Assembly: GCF_020687545.1 (NCBI RefSeq)
Contig: NZ_JAJEQX010000004.1
Span: forward strand, 94,126-158,125
Source: Ruminococcus turbiniformis
Lineage (GTDB): Bacteria > Bacillota > Clostridia > Lachnospirales > Lachnospiraceae
Direction: 5' to 3'
Length of the DNA: 64,000 nt
A program made the translations under genes and the position numbers. This document shows positions 8,952 through 17,174 of this stretch, piece after piece. The notes below the pieces were generated by a model, which saw only the letters and a list, made by a program, of their open reading frames with translations, ran no database searches and had not been told where the DNA came from. How positions within the stretch are numbered: the stretch's first letter is position 1; each line of letters begins with the position of its first letter.

Positions 8952-9211
8952 TTAACTGGACTTTTTGGCCGACAATGTATCAACAATAACCTCTTCAGAT
9001 ACATCTATGTCATCAAGATTATATTTCCAGTGAAATATTACCGGTTCCTCGTTGATCTCATCAAAATACTTGTAGATGCGTTCTTTTAATTCTTCTTTCG
9101 TTTTAACTCGTATTCCACGAAGCATCTGCTTTGTCATTTTGCTGAAAAAACCTTCAATCATATTCAGCCATGAGCCATGTTTAGGTGTGAATACAAATCA
9201 TATCCAAATGC
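8952..9211 (-). pseudogene. IS630-family transposase C-terminal fragment
   Basis: The frame reads TPKHGSWLNMIEGFFSKMTKQ and ERIYKYFDEINEEP, the conserved end of IS630-type DDE transposases. The N-terminal helix-turn-helix and first catalytic residues are absent. The fragment marks an old insertion or recombination in this patch. The 150 bases between it and the surface-protein tail show only short unassigned open stretches. Confidence 0.65.
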
Positions 9212-9280
9212 GAAAAACCTCCTCTATTTGTGATACGGTTCTCCATAACATATCAAAGTGCGGTTTATATATTTAATATT

Positions 9281-9565
9281 CTATGCTATTCGTTCTTTAC
9301 TTTTTTTCAACTCGTGCAAATATAAAGGATCGATATCAATGCACTCGTTTACATTCCTTCCTCCAGCCACATCCCATGCCAACGTTCCATTTAAAACCAC
9401 ACATTTATTCATAAAAATATGATATTCCTTTATTCGATCAAAAATATTAGGAGACAAATCTTTTTCTGCATGGCAGCATACAATTTTCCCATCATCAAAA
9501 TATACATCCACAGTATAATCTTCGTATGGTATTACCTGAACCACAGTTGGAATATATTCTAACAT
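9281..9565 (-). CDS. DUF2442 domain protein
   Basis: 94 residues, no signal or membrane segment. PYEDYTVDVYFDDGK near the start and LAWDVAGGRNVNECIDIDP in the second half are typical of DUF2442. The gene follows the DUF4160 gene by 19 bases on the same strand. This pair recurs widely in bacteria as a two-gene unit and has been discussed as toxin-antitoxin-like, but neither role is established. Confidence 0.72.
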   Translation of the reverse strand: MLEYIPTVVQVIPYEDYTVDVYFDDGKIVCCHAEKDLSPNIFDRIKEYHIFMNKCVVLNGTLAWDVAGGRNVNECIDIDPLYLHELKKSKERIA

Positions 9566-9584
9566 TACAGCACCTCCTTCATAT

Positions 9585-9845
9585 TTAAACCAAAGGATTG
9601 ATTCTGTTTAACGGTTTTCCATCCTTTGCAAGTTCCCAGTTTTGCATTAATTCATCCTGATGGATTACACACCATGCCAACACAAGTTTCAGTTGCCTTG
9701 ATGGCAATGCTCCCTGCAAAACACAGGCATCATTTATATCGATCAAAGCCTTTTTCCCATTATACTCCACATGAAAGTGGGGTGGATTATGGTCATCATA
9801 ATACATAGTAATCCTTATCCCATAAAACAAAGCAATTTCTGGCAT
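9585..9845 (-). CDS. DUF4160 domain protein
   Basis: 86 residues. MPEIALFYGIRITMYYDDH followed by PPHFHVEYNGKKALIDI is the DUF4160 signature, and the second half has the LVLAWCVIHQDELMQNW segment. It is the first gene of a two-gene unit with DUF2442. An RBS (GGAGG) precedes the ATG at 9845. Confidence 0.75.
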   Translation of the reverse strand: MPEIALFYGIRITMYYDDHNPPHFHVEYNGKKALIDINDACVLQGALPSRQLKLVLAWCVIHQDELMQNWELAKDGKPLNRINPLV

Positions 9846-9954
9846 ACATATACCTCCACCTTAACAGCTCACTTCTTTAAACTTACACACGATTAACTTT
9901 ATTATAGCTTAGACATCATATTGTGTACAGATAAATTAGGATTTGTTTGTATCT

Positions 9955-10401
9955 TTATTGCTCCTTTTCTTGCTTTTCCAGATACTTAACAACCTCTTTG
10001 TCCCATCTAAGTTTCTTAACTCCACCAATTAAAAACATCGCAATCCCAATGCAAAGTATAACCGTTCTTCTAATTGAATCTGGAGAAATACAACACGAAA
10101 TCACTAGTCCTGTACCCGCACCTGTAAAAAAATCAATAATAGATTGCTTATGTTTATAATACTTCCCGTATAATCTTTCCTTATCTATTGTTTTTACCAT
10201 TTGTTTGTCCTCCTTCAATAATTTATCCAGAGAAATTTCAAACATATCACTCATAGTTACTAACGTATTCAAATCTGGATAGTTTTTTTCATTCTCCCAA
10301 TTTGATACCGTCTGTCTGGTAACATGAAATAATTCGCCGAATTCCTCCTGTGACATTCCTTTTTCCTTTCGAACATTTAATATTGTTTTTCCAATACTCA
10401 T
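9955..10401 (-). CDS. XRE-family regulator with C-terminal membrane segment
   Basis: 148 residues from the ATG at 10401 behind TAGGAGGTAAAACG. A helix-turn-helix (FGELFHVTRQTVSNWENEK, about residues 20-40) is followed by a linker and one or two hydrophobic segments (about 82-120). It resembles the XRE protein at 3502-4098 in both domain order and sequence (QTxSNWEN, SLDxL), so the two are paralogs. Target genes are unknown. Confidence 0.78.
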   Translation of the reverse strand: MSIGKTILNVRKEKGMSQEEFGELFHVTRQTVSNWENEKNYPDLNTLVTMSDMFEISLDKLLKEDKQMVKTIDKERLYGKYYKHKQSIIDFFTGAGTGLVISCCISPDSIRRTVILCIGIAMFLIGGVKKLRWDKEVVKYLEKQEKEQ

Positions 10402-10561
10402 CGTTTTACCTCCTAAGGATATTATCAGTGGAATGTAACAAAAAGAAAAGCAATCCATCTTTTACAGTCCGCTATTATAAACGCAAAGATTTTTTGACAA
10501 GGAAATTTTTATTAGTTTATAGCCTTCAGTCCTGCAAATTCCAAGTTGTTACTCTATGTAT

Positions 10562-10894
10562 TTATTTTTTCAAATTTTCCAAAGCAACAGGATTATTTGA
10601 AATGATCGCCCCGACAGTCCCACAGATTTCCAACTCAGGACAGTCGCCGCAAGTGGAAACGCCTTTGCTCAAAGCGCATTTACGGATTTCACACATATGC
10701 TCGCAAAATACTGTTTTTACTCCGTCCACACGGCAGCCCACGCAGTTAATATGTTCCGGCAGAATCGGTGCGTTATTTAACTCTGCCCATAATTTCGCTG
10801 TTTTCTCCCGCAATGTCTGATCGTCATTGACAGTCGCTATGTATGCATCGCATTTTTCGCAGTCCAGCCCGCAGTACCCAATCATATCTCTCAT
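10562..10894 (-). CDS. DUF3795 cysteine-rich protein
   Basis: 110 residues with ten or more cysteines. The N-terminus GYCGLDCEKCDAY and the central CVGCRVDG, CEHMCEIRKCAL and CGDCPELEIC are typical of DUF3795, thought to bind zinc or an iron-sulfur cluster. A second member lies at 12353-12727 with different spacing. Function unknown. Confidence 0.75.
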   Translation of the reverse strand: MRDMIGYCGLDCEKCDAYIATVNDDQTLREKTAKLWAELNNAPILPEHINCVGCRVDGVKTVFCEHMCEIRKCALSKGVSTCGDCPELEICGTVGAIISNNPVALENLKK

Positions 10895-10988
10895 AGATTA
10901 TTTTCCTCCCAGAGCGTTTCTTATATCCGCAGCAAACCGTGCCTGCTGCTTTTATATTTGAAGTCGCCACTTTCGCACTCTCCTTATA

Positions 10989-11636
10989 TCAGTCGTATTT
11001 CTCAATATGTACAGTAGCGATCGCCGACTGATTCGGTTCTCCGGTGACAAGATCCTGCGGAGCGGGGATCAACATCATAAATCCGTTCTTTCCATATCTT
11101 AATTCATACCCTTGTGCGTAGGCTTCCTCCACAGAGATATGCTGCACCCGCCCGATCACCATAGCCGTAATCCCCGCACCGCTTAAATCCTGTATCTCTT
11201 TCAAGGTACATTCCATCGTGAGAAATGCTTCGCTGACCGTAGGTGCATGGATAGTCTTTGCATTGGAAACCGTAAAGCCTCCTGCCGAGAATTCGTCATC
11301 GTCCATTTCGTTGTAATGAATGGTGCTTACCAGCTTATCATAGGAACTTACAGGAAGGAAGTTGATGCAAAAGCATTTTTCCCTTTGGATATTGGCATAG
11401 GTGTGGGTATGCTGATACAAGTTGCCCAACACGGCGAAGAAAGCATTCTTATCCCCGTGGAAGCAGCTCCACGAATGAAAGCAGACATTCGGCTTTCCGT
11501 TTTCCTTCCAGGTCGTGACGGCAAACAAAACAGTGGGTATTCCCGCCGTCACTTCAAAATGGGAAAACAAGTCAAATTCCTCCGGATATGCCGGTTTGAA
11601 ATACCTTGGTAAATCTTTTCCGATTTCGATCTTCAT
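10989..11636 (-). CDS. Flavin reductase family protein
   Basis: 215 residues of the split-barrel FMN-binding fold. VLFAVTTWKENGKPNVC near residue 36 and the late GKNGFMMLIPAP fit flavin reductase-like flavoproteins, which reduce or bind FMN. The ATG at 11636 is close behind GGGAGG. It is next to a second FMN split-barrel protein (11689), which suggests a small redox or detoxification cluster. Confidence 0.72.
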   Translation of the reverse strand: MKIEIGKDLPRYFKPAYPEEFDLFSHFEVTAGIPTVLFAVTTWKENGKPNVCFHSWSCFHGDKNAFFAVLGNLYQHTHTYANIQREKCFCINFLPVSSYDKLVSTIHYNEMDDDEFSAGGFTVSNAKTIHAPTVSEAFLTMECTLKEIQDLSGAGITAMVIGRVQHISVEEAYAQGYELRYGKNGFMMLIPAPQDLVTGEPNQSAIATVHIEKYD

Positions 11637-11688
11637 AGTGCACCTCCCGATTCAGTATGAACAAAGCATAGCGACTCAAAGCTGCAGA

Positions 11689-12105
11689 CTAAAACTCATA
11701 CCTTATTCCATGTGAAAGTAACAGACCATCAGTTAATTCTACACATAAAATCACAGTATTCTCATCCTCAAAATCGTTATGCCCATTGTCGATCCACTCA
11801 GAAAATACATTTTTCAATTTCCCGGCGATCCGACAATTTTCCTCTTTCCCGAAATATCCCAAATTGATACCCTTCCCATGTGCCGTAAACCATTCGCCAG
11901 CTATTGCAACAGCAGGGTTGTTTTCTATATGCTTCATTTTATTTGAAAGTGCATATGTAATAATATAAAATGCGCCATCCTCGTAATAAGCGTTTACATA
12001 GCGCACAGAAGGCACCTCATTTTCTACTGTCGCCAATGCAATAATGGTATCTTTTCCAAATCTTTCCGCCATTATTTTTTCAGCGTCTTCACTTAGTTTT
12101 TTCAC
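11689..12105 (-). CDS. Pyridoxamine 5'-phosphate oxidase-like flavoprotein
   Basis: 138 residues from a GTG at 12105, chosen because AAGGAGG lies eight bases upstream and because homologs start with KKLSEDAEKI. The split-barrel core shows TIIALATVENEVPSVRYVN and the FYIITYALSNKMKHIENNP stretch typical of PNPOx-like FMN or F420 proteins. Substrate unknown. It follows the small DUF6019-like gene closely. Confidence 0.75.
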   Translation of the reverse strand: MKKLSEDAEKIMAERFGKDTIIALATVENEVPSVRYVNAYYEDGAFYIITYALSNKMKHIENNPAVAIAGEWFTAHGKGINLGYFGKEENCRIAGKLKNVFSEWIDNGHNDFEDENTVILCVELTDGLLLSHGIRYEF

Positions 12106-12160
12106 AGGCTCGTCCTCCTTGCCCTGCCGACACCAGACTGTCAGGCTATTTTGGTATACA

Positions 12161-12280
12161 TCAGGCATCTTTATCCCTAAAATATTCTCTTAATGCATCT
12201 TTTACTGCCCATTTCACAATATAATATAACCCTAATATTCCTGCAAAAACTGCTATTACTATAAGCGCTATCCATTCCAT
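12161..12280 (-). CDS. 39-residue single-span membrane protein (DUF6019-like)
   Basis: ATG at 12280 behind GGGGGATAAAAG. The product has one membrane span (IALIVIAVFAGILGLYYIV) and then KWAVKDALREYF, a layout known from DUF6019 small proteins of Clostridia. Function unknown. It sits just upstream of the PNPOx-like gene. Confidence 0.6.
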   Translation of the reverse strand: MEWIALIVIAVFAGILGLYYIVKWAVKDALREYFRDKDA

Positions 12281-12352
12281 ATCTTTTATCCCCCATTTCT
12301 ATTCCCAAGTCCTCTGCTCTTCTTTTATCTTTTGATATCTTCAAGATAGAAT

Positions 12353-12727
12353 TTACCGCACTCCTGTCAGGATAAAGTTCATCAGCTGATCCACATCATC
12401 AAAATCATCATAATCTCCGTTTAAGCCCTCTCTATGATACACAACTCCGTTTTTCTCATTTCTCTCTAAGCAGTCCAAAAGCTTTTCTTCCCCATACTTT
12501 TTTGCAAATAAGGTAAATGTGTATGGTTTAATTTTGCTCAATAATCCTTGCCTGCAATTTTCTTCACATTTATAACAATGTGTCAGTCCTTTTGCTGTCG
12601 AACATTTTTTATTCTCACAGAAATCATTATCCGGACAGCCGTTTGAGCCACATCCATCGCAGTCAGCCTTTTCTGTGCATAGACAGCACGCAAGACCACA
12701 TCTGGCAATGCCTAATTCTCGTCTCAT
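12353..12727 (-). CDS. DUF3795 cysteine-rich protein, second copy
   Basis: 124 residues. ARCGLACCLCTEKADCDGC opens it, followed by CPDNDFCENKKC and HCYKCEENC, so about thirteen cysteines likely form metal sites. The C-terminal half (LFAKKYGEEKLLDCLERNEK and an acidic end) is the usual DUF3795 tail that the 10562 protein lacks. Role unknown. Confidence 0.72.
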   Translation of the reverse strand: MRRELGIARCGLACCLCTEKADCDGCGSNGCPDNDFCENKKCSTAKGLTHCYKCEENCRQGLLSKIKPYTFTLFAKKYGEEKLLDCLERNEKNGVVYHREGLNGDYDDFDDVDQLMNFILTGVR

Positions 12728-12757
12728 AGGATACCTCCAATCTCTCCAAGTTCTTGA

Positions 12758-12901
12758 TCACAAGCGAAAAAATAAATAAGAATCCCCATGCCAACAAGAA
12801 GCATCTCCATCCCCGCTGAAGAAAGTAAAGGCAAGTATATTTCCGGCAATGATAAGTACAATTCCAAAAAAGAGCTGTCTTTTAAACGTCAGTTTTTCCA
12901 T
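12758..12901 (-). CDS. Small two-span membrane protein, possibly frameshifted
   Basis: ATG at 12901 behind AGGAGGCGGTGTGC encodes 47 residues beginning MEKLTFKRQLFFGIVLIIAG. After about residue 25 the next frame gives a second convincing hydrophobic helix (EMLLVGMGILIYFF), suggesting that a one-base change removed the second span. Either a short functional protein or a recent pseudogene. Confidence 0.45.
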   Translation of the reverse strand: MEKLTFKRQLFFGIVLIIAGNILAFTFFSGDGDASCWHGDSYLFFRL

Positions 12902-13025
12902 GCACACCGCCTCCTAAGATATCCGAAATTATCAGATTCTTTTTATCTATTGTAACTTAGATGGAATATTGTGTACAGTTAATTTTACATTTCATTTTAC
13001 TCCATTTTGTCATGTGATCTTTCTC

Positions 13026-13904
13026 TCAACTCCCAGTGATCGTCCCGCCGTTCACATGGATCACCTGCCCGGTCACATAAGACGAATCTCCTGACGCAAG
13101 ATATACATATGCCGGAGCCAGTTCGCATGGCTGGCCTGCACGGCGCATCGGCACGTCCTGACCGAACCTTGCCACCTTTTCCGCCGAAAAGGATGCCGGG
13201 ATGAGCGGAGTCCAGATCGGTCCCGGAGCGACTGCGTTGACCCGGATATTCTTTTCCGCAAGCGACTTGGACAGCGCCCGGGTGAAGGATACGATCGCTC
13301 CTTTTGTCGCCGAATAGTCCAGAAGATCCGTTTCCCCCTGATAGGCGGTGACGGATGCCGTATTGATGATACTCTCGCACCCGACGCCGTGGTCCAGCAC
13401 TGCTTTTACAAAATAGAACATTGAAAATACGTTCACTTCAAATGTCGTATAGAGCTGCTCTTCCGAAATATCCTGGATCCTCTGCTGCGGGAACTGTACG
13501 CCGGCATTATTGACAAGGATATTGATCTTCCCAAACTTCGACGCTGTCTCATGTACGATCTGCCTGCACACGCATTCCTGCCTGACGTCCCCGTGAAGGA
13601 GCAGACATTTTCCGCCCATATTTTCTATATACTGCTTTGTCATTTCCGCATCGCTTCGCTCGTTCAGATAAGCAATGGCGACATCTGCCCCCTCTTTGAC
13701 AAAAGCGACCGCTGCCGCCCTGCCGATCCCGCTGTCCCCGCCTGTGATCAGGGCAGTCTTGCCTCTGAGCTTCCCGCTCCCCCGGTAACACGGATCGTCA
13801 AATACCGGGAGCGGCTCCATCCATGATTCGATGCCCGGCTGACAGTCCTGATGCTGCGCCGGAAAACGCTTCGGAAAATATTTCTGGTCTATACATTGTT
13901 TCAT
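13026..13904 (-). CDS. SDR family oxidoreductase, general-stress type
   Basis: 292 residues if it starts at the MKQC methionine; the longer form starts at 13925. The NAD(P) motif is TGGDSGIGRAAA (about residue 53), with NNAG near 130 and a YSATK catalytic pair near 195. The N-terminal extension with FPAQHQDCQPG and MEPLP is typical of the YdaD/YhxD/GsiB-neighbour SDRs of Firmicutes, induced by stress. Substrate unknown. Confidence 0.82.
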   Translation of the reverse strand: MKQCIDQKYFPKRFPAQHQDCQPGIESWMEPLPVFDDPCYRGSGKLRGKTALITGGDSGIGRAAAVAFVKEGADVAIAYLNERSDAEMTKQYIENMGGKCLLLHGDVRQECVCRQIVHETASKFGKINILVNNAGVQFPQQRIQDISEEQLYTTFEVNVFSMFYFVKAVLDHGVGCESIINTASVTAYQGETDLLDYSATKGAIVSFTRALSKSLAEKNIRVNAVAPGPIWTPLIPASFSAEKVARFGQDVPMRRAGQPCELAPAYVYLASGDSSYVTGQVIHVNGGTITGS

Positions 13905-13957
13905 ATTTTTAATTTCCTGTATCACTCTTCTCTCACTTATACATTATTCAGAACGGC

Positions 13958-13993
13958 AAAAGGCGTGCCGGAAATCCATCCGGTCCGCCTTTT
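13958..13993 (-). terminator. Terminator after cotJC
   Basis: AAAAGGCG (13958-13965) pairs with CGCCTTTT (13986-13993) with an inner CCGG stem. On the minus strand it lies 30 bases past the CotJC stop. Confidence 0.75.
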
Positions 13994-14020
13994 GTACATT
14001 CCTTGTTTACGTTATATGAT

Positions 14021-14626
14021 TTACAGCATCTCCTTGTCAAATTCAGGATTAAAGTAATAATAATTTTTTTCATCCATCTTTTCTTTCGTCCGCTCCAGAG
14101 CCTCTCCGAATCTCTGGAAATGCACGATCTCTCTTGCCCTCAGGAACTTAAGGGGTTCCCGTATTTCCGGGTCCGGTATCATCCGCAGAAGATTATCATA
14201 TACCGTACGCGCCTTCTGTTCCGCCGCCAGATCTTCCGTCAGGTCGGTCACAGCGTCTCCTTTTGACTGAAATTCCATCGCGGAAAACGGCAGGGCGGAC
14301 GCCGCCTGCGGCCAGATCCCGGACGTATGGTCAATATAATAAGCGTCAAAGCCTGCTGCCTTCGCTTCCTCGACCGTCAGATTTTTTGTCAGCTGGTATA
14401 CCATGGCGCAGATGATCTCCATGTGCGCCAGCTCCTCCGTACCGATATCGGTCAGAAGTCCGCCTACGGATTTAAGGGGCATGGTATAGCGCTGGGAAAG
14501 ATACCGCATGGAAGCGGACAATTCCCCGTCCGGCCCGCCATATTGGCTGATGATAAGCTGCGCTGTCTTCGGACAGGTTTTTGTGATCCTCACAGGGTAC
14601 TGAAGCCTTTTTTCATAGATCCACAT
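14021..14626 (-). CDS. cotJC: Spore coat manganese catalase CotJC
   Basis: 201 residues from the ATG at 14626 (MWIYEKRLQYPV), the usual CotJC start. It is a ferritin-like manganese catalase: LLTDIGTEELAHMEII (about residues 58-73) and LRAREIVHFQRFGEAL near 170 supply Glu and His ligands for a dimanganese centre. CotJC is made in the mother cell and built into the spore coat. Its start overlaps the end of the CotJA/B fusion gene by several codons. The C-terminus is short, as usual for CotJC rather than full catalases. Confidence 0.88.
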   Translation of the reverse strand: MWIYEKRLQYPVRITKTCPKTAQLIISQYGGPDGELSASMRYLSQRYTMPLKSVGGLLTDIGTEELAHMEIICAMVYQLTKNLTVEEAKAAGFDAYYIDHTSGIWPQAASALPFSAMEFQSKGDAVTDLTEDLAAEQKARTVYDNLLRMIPDPEIREPLKFLRAREIVHFQRFGEALERTKEKMDEKNYYYFNPEFDKEML

Positions 14627-15087
14627 CAGCAGCACACCCCTTCCCACGGAGCCGCGCCTTTCTGCCAGCAGTAGCAGGATGAGGAAGGCTCCTTTTCATA
14701 TATTTCCGCCATACAGTCCGGAGTCAGAGGATAAAACTGCTCCGCAAATTCGGACAGCGTCTGCTTTCTCTGTCTCACAACATCCCTGAACACAGCCAGG
14801 GCGTCCTGATCTTCGGGATGCGTATCCAGATACAGCCTCAGGTCATCCATCATAAAACTGACCTTTTGGACTTCCAGCATTTTATCGCGGCATTTTATTT
14901 CTTCCGGGCTCTTCAGGGAATCCTCCAGAGAAGACAGAGCCCCCGGAATCTGATCAGCTGCAAAAAACGGAAGATCCAGATCTTTAAAAATAGTTCCTGT
15001 TTTCAGCGCCGCATCCTGATCGTACAGCTCTCCCCAGTTCTGGACCGGGACAGATGCGACGGCTAAATGAGCATTCTGCATTTGCAC
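14626..15087 (-). CDS. Spore coat protein, CotJA-CotJB fusion
   Basis: 153 residues from a GTG at 15087 (GGGAG nine bases upstream). Residues about 8-45 (VASVPVQNWGELYD and GTIFKDLDLPFF) match CotJA, and residues about 75-150 (VSFMMDDLRLYLDTHPED, then FYPLTPDC and the PWEGVC end) match CotJB. In B. subtilis these are separate proteins that assemble with CotJC. Here they are one chain joined by a 25-residue linker. The upstream leader can fold into a long hairpin that covers the RBS. Confidence 0.72.
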   Translation of the reverse strand: MQMQNAHLAVASVPVQNWGELYDQDAALKTGTIFKDLDLPFFAADQIPGALSSLEDSLKSPEEIKCRDKMLEVQKVSFMMDDLRLYLDTHPEDQDALAVFRDVVRQRKQTLSEFAEQFYPLTPDCMAEIYEKEPSSSCYCWQKGAAPWEGVCC

Positions 15088-15089
15088 AA

Positions 15090-15168
15090 AAAACAACTCC
15101 CTTCTGAAACATGATCGGTTTCCTGATTATTATCTGCCAAACCAATCTGAATGTTCCGAGGGAGTTTT
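15090..15168 (-). promoter_or_regulatory. Long imperfect leader hairpin upstream of the cotJ operon
   Basis: On the minus strand AACTCCCTCGGAACAT and GATTGGTTT pair with AAACCGATC, ATGTT and AAGGGAGTT around a 17-base loop. The right arm contains the GGGAG ribosome binding site. It could hold translation down or mark a terminator-like leader. Confidence 0.55.
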
Positions 15169-15212
15169 TTCAAATTAGCAGCCGAACACGATGAGCTGAC
15201 GTCAGGATGAGA

Positions 15213-15767
15213 TCAGAGAATCTCTGTTATTTCCTGTATCAACGCTGGGGAATCCTGCATACTGTAGCATCTGTCGTTTACAGATATGTCCCCTGTATCC
15301 GAGACGATTACAGTGTTGACAAGCTCATTGTCCCTATATATGTAAATACAGATCAGCCATTCTCCAAGATCTGATAAAGAACCGTCAGAGAATAAAGTTC
15401 CCGGCGTCCTGCGATAGATATACTGCTGTAGAGAATCAATGATGCGCCGGGTCTGATCTTCTGACAGGTCATTATAGCTCTCTGTATCAATCTCTGGTTC
15501 ACCGTTTTCGACATATATATGCTGCCGGCTGATCGAAAGTTCTGACGTTGGATCAGCGAGATCAGCCAAATGCAACGGCTGAAAATAAATTACCAAAATC
15601 AGGATCATTAATCCCAGCGCCGAAAGCAGCCTGCACAGAAAAAGATATAAAGAGGAAGGTGCTTCTTTTTGGAAAGACTTATATTTCCATGAGTCGATAT
15701 ACCACAGAATCCGGGGATTTATCACATTAACGAGCAGGACGGCTGCTATAATGATGTACAAAATCAT
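15213..15767 (-). CDS. Hypothetical protein with two N-terminal membrane spans
   Basis: 184 residues: hydrophobic segments at about 1-17 and 42-62, then a soluble, acidic domain (LADLADPTSELSISRQHI onward) that probably lies outside the membrane. No recognised family. It is not in an obvious operon with cotJ upstream or the SUFU gene behind it. A CTGACGTCAG palindrome lies just past the stop. Confidence 0.6.
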   Translation of the reverse strand: MILYIIIAAVLLVNVINPRILWYIDSWKYKSFQKEAPSSLYLFLCRLLSALGLMILILVIYFQPLHLADLADPTSELSISRQHIYVENGEPEIDTESYNDLSEDQTRRIIDSLQQYIYRRTPGTLFSDGSLSDLGEWLICIYIYRDNELVNTVIVSDTGDISVNDRCYSMQDSPALIQEITEIL

Positions 15768-15886
15768 ACTCTCTCTCCTCCCTTAGTTTTCATATTTTTG
15801 CATTTCATGATCTTTTGTCTGTAATACCTGACAGCTCATTTCAAAATCTTCACTTTACAGCGCCTCAGCATATATTTTATATCTTT

Positions 15887-16546
15887 TTACAGATAAGACT
15901 TTTTTCTCTTCATATCTGTGATCAACTCCGGATTTTCCTTTTTCATGTTCTCGATCAGGATTGGAAGATTGTCGAAGTCTTCCCGTATCTTGTTCAGCTC
16001 TGTTTCCGTTATTCCCACAAACTGGATGAATTCCACTTTTCCATGGACAGTGTCCAGCGTCTGCGCGGAAGTATCATTCACCGCGATAAGCGCTGTGATC
16101 AGAGAATCTGTTCCGATATGAAGCGGCGTTCCATTTCCCGGTACACACGCTCCGGCTTCAAAGAATCTTTCAGTCGTATAGGTATACCGGGCAAGATTGG
16201 ACAACATGTCCAACGCCCAGAGGCAGTCCTCGGCTCTGTCTTCCTTCAGCTTTATGGTCATCTCATAACCCCACCGGCTGTACTCGCCTCCGAAAGCATC
16301 TTCGTCGGTATAAAGCTCACTCATCCCAAATGTAACAATGTGCTGATAGCCTTTTCCCGAATCATAGATCGAATAGCCGTCAAGATAATTATCTCCGCCA
16401 AATATGGCTCTTGCATGGATCTCAGTGCCATAATGAGACGGTTCTCTGCCTGGGTACAGCCGGTTAAATTCCTCTTCGACCGCATCCCAGCCGGGAGCCC
16501 AGTCATCTTCTGAATTCATTCTTGCCACATATTCCTCTCGTGTCAT
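15887..16546 (-). CDS. Suppressor-of-fused (SUFU) domain protein
   Basis: 219 residues. AVEEEFNRLYPGREPSHYGT opens the domain and YSIYDSGKGYQHIVTFGMSEL is the strongest SUFU signature (about residues 60-80), followed by GYEMTIKLK. Bacterial SUFU proteins often act as immunity proteins of polymorphic toxins or as stand-alone genes. No toxin is visible next to it. Confidence 0.75.
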   Translation of the reverse strand: MTREEYVARMNSEDDWAPGWDAVEEEFNRLYPGREPSHYGTEIHARAIFGGDNYLDGYSIYDSGKGYQHIVTFGMSELYTDEDAFGGEYSRWGYEMTIKLKEDRAEDCLWALDMLSNLARYTYTTERFFEAGACVPGNGTPLHIGTDSLITALIAVNDTSAQTLDTVHGKVEFIQFVGITETELNKIREDFDNLPILIENMKKENPELITDMKRKKSYL

Positions 16547-16659
16547 TTATATGATCTCCTTGTATATACTTTTTTGAATCACTTATTATGAGATAGCTCT
16601 CCATAACATATCCAGGTGCGGGTATGAATTCAATTTTGAAACAAGGGCGAAGCAGCCGT

Positions 16660-17073
16660 TCAGCTTGAATATTTTTCTTCAAGCTCTTTCAAATAATCAA
16701 AGCACAGGTCGCCGTCACAACGATAGAAAAACGGGTCTTTGCGAATTGTATTGGAACTATTTATAATGAAGCTCTCAATTTCCTTTCCATTTTCATCAAA
16801 GAAACTTATACGAAAACTATAACCCATATATCCTATGGAGAGCGTATCTTTCTGCATTTTGGTGCTTTGTATATTTTCTGCAACATAACGTATTTCATCT
16901 CTATCGCTAAAGTCAAAACTTTCGCCTGTATTGCCATCAAAAACAGATATAGATTTTATATCGGACGGGTTAACTTTACTCAAAAAAGTAGTTGGCATAA
17001 AATACCATATGGTCAAAGCAGCTATTAAAACAAATACTATCGCAATTATTAAGCGGATCTTTTTATTTTTCAC
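16660..17073 (-). CDS. Hypothetical membrane-anchored protein
   Basis: 137 residues. A short basic start (MKNKKIR), one N-terminal span (about 7-26) and a beta-rich extracellular domain. No family recognised. Possibly cell-surface. The AT-rich composition resembles the accessory patch at 5-13 kb more than the core genes downstream. Confidence 0.6.
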   Translation of the reverse strand: MKNKKIRLIIAIVFVLIAALTIWYFMPTTFLSKVNPSDIKSISVFDGNTGESFDFSDRDEIRYVAENIQSTKMQKDTLSIGYMGYSFRISFFDENGKEIESFIINSSNTIRKDPFFYRCDGDLCFDYLKELEEKYSS

Positions 17074-17174
17074 AGCAATCTTCCCTTGTAAAATTCCAAT
17101 TTATCACTCTTACCTTTTTTTCATTATATCATCCGTTTACTTCACACCGCATCACCCAAAATAAAAAAACGCAT

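Noticed and set aside
16590..16620. Short similarity (CTCCATAACATATC) to 9239-9257
   Set aside because: About 20 bases only; may be IS630-derived debris but too short to call.
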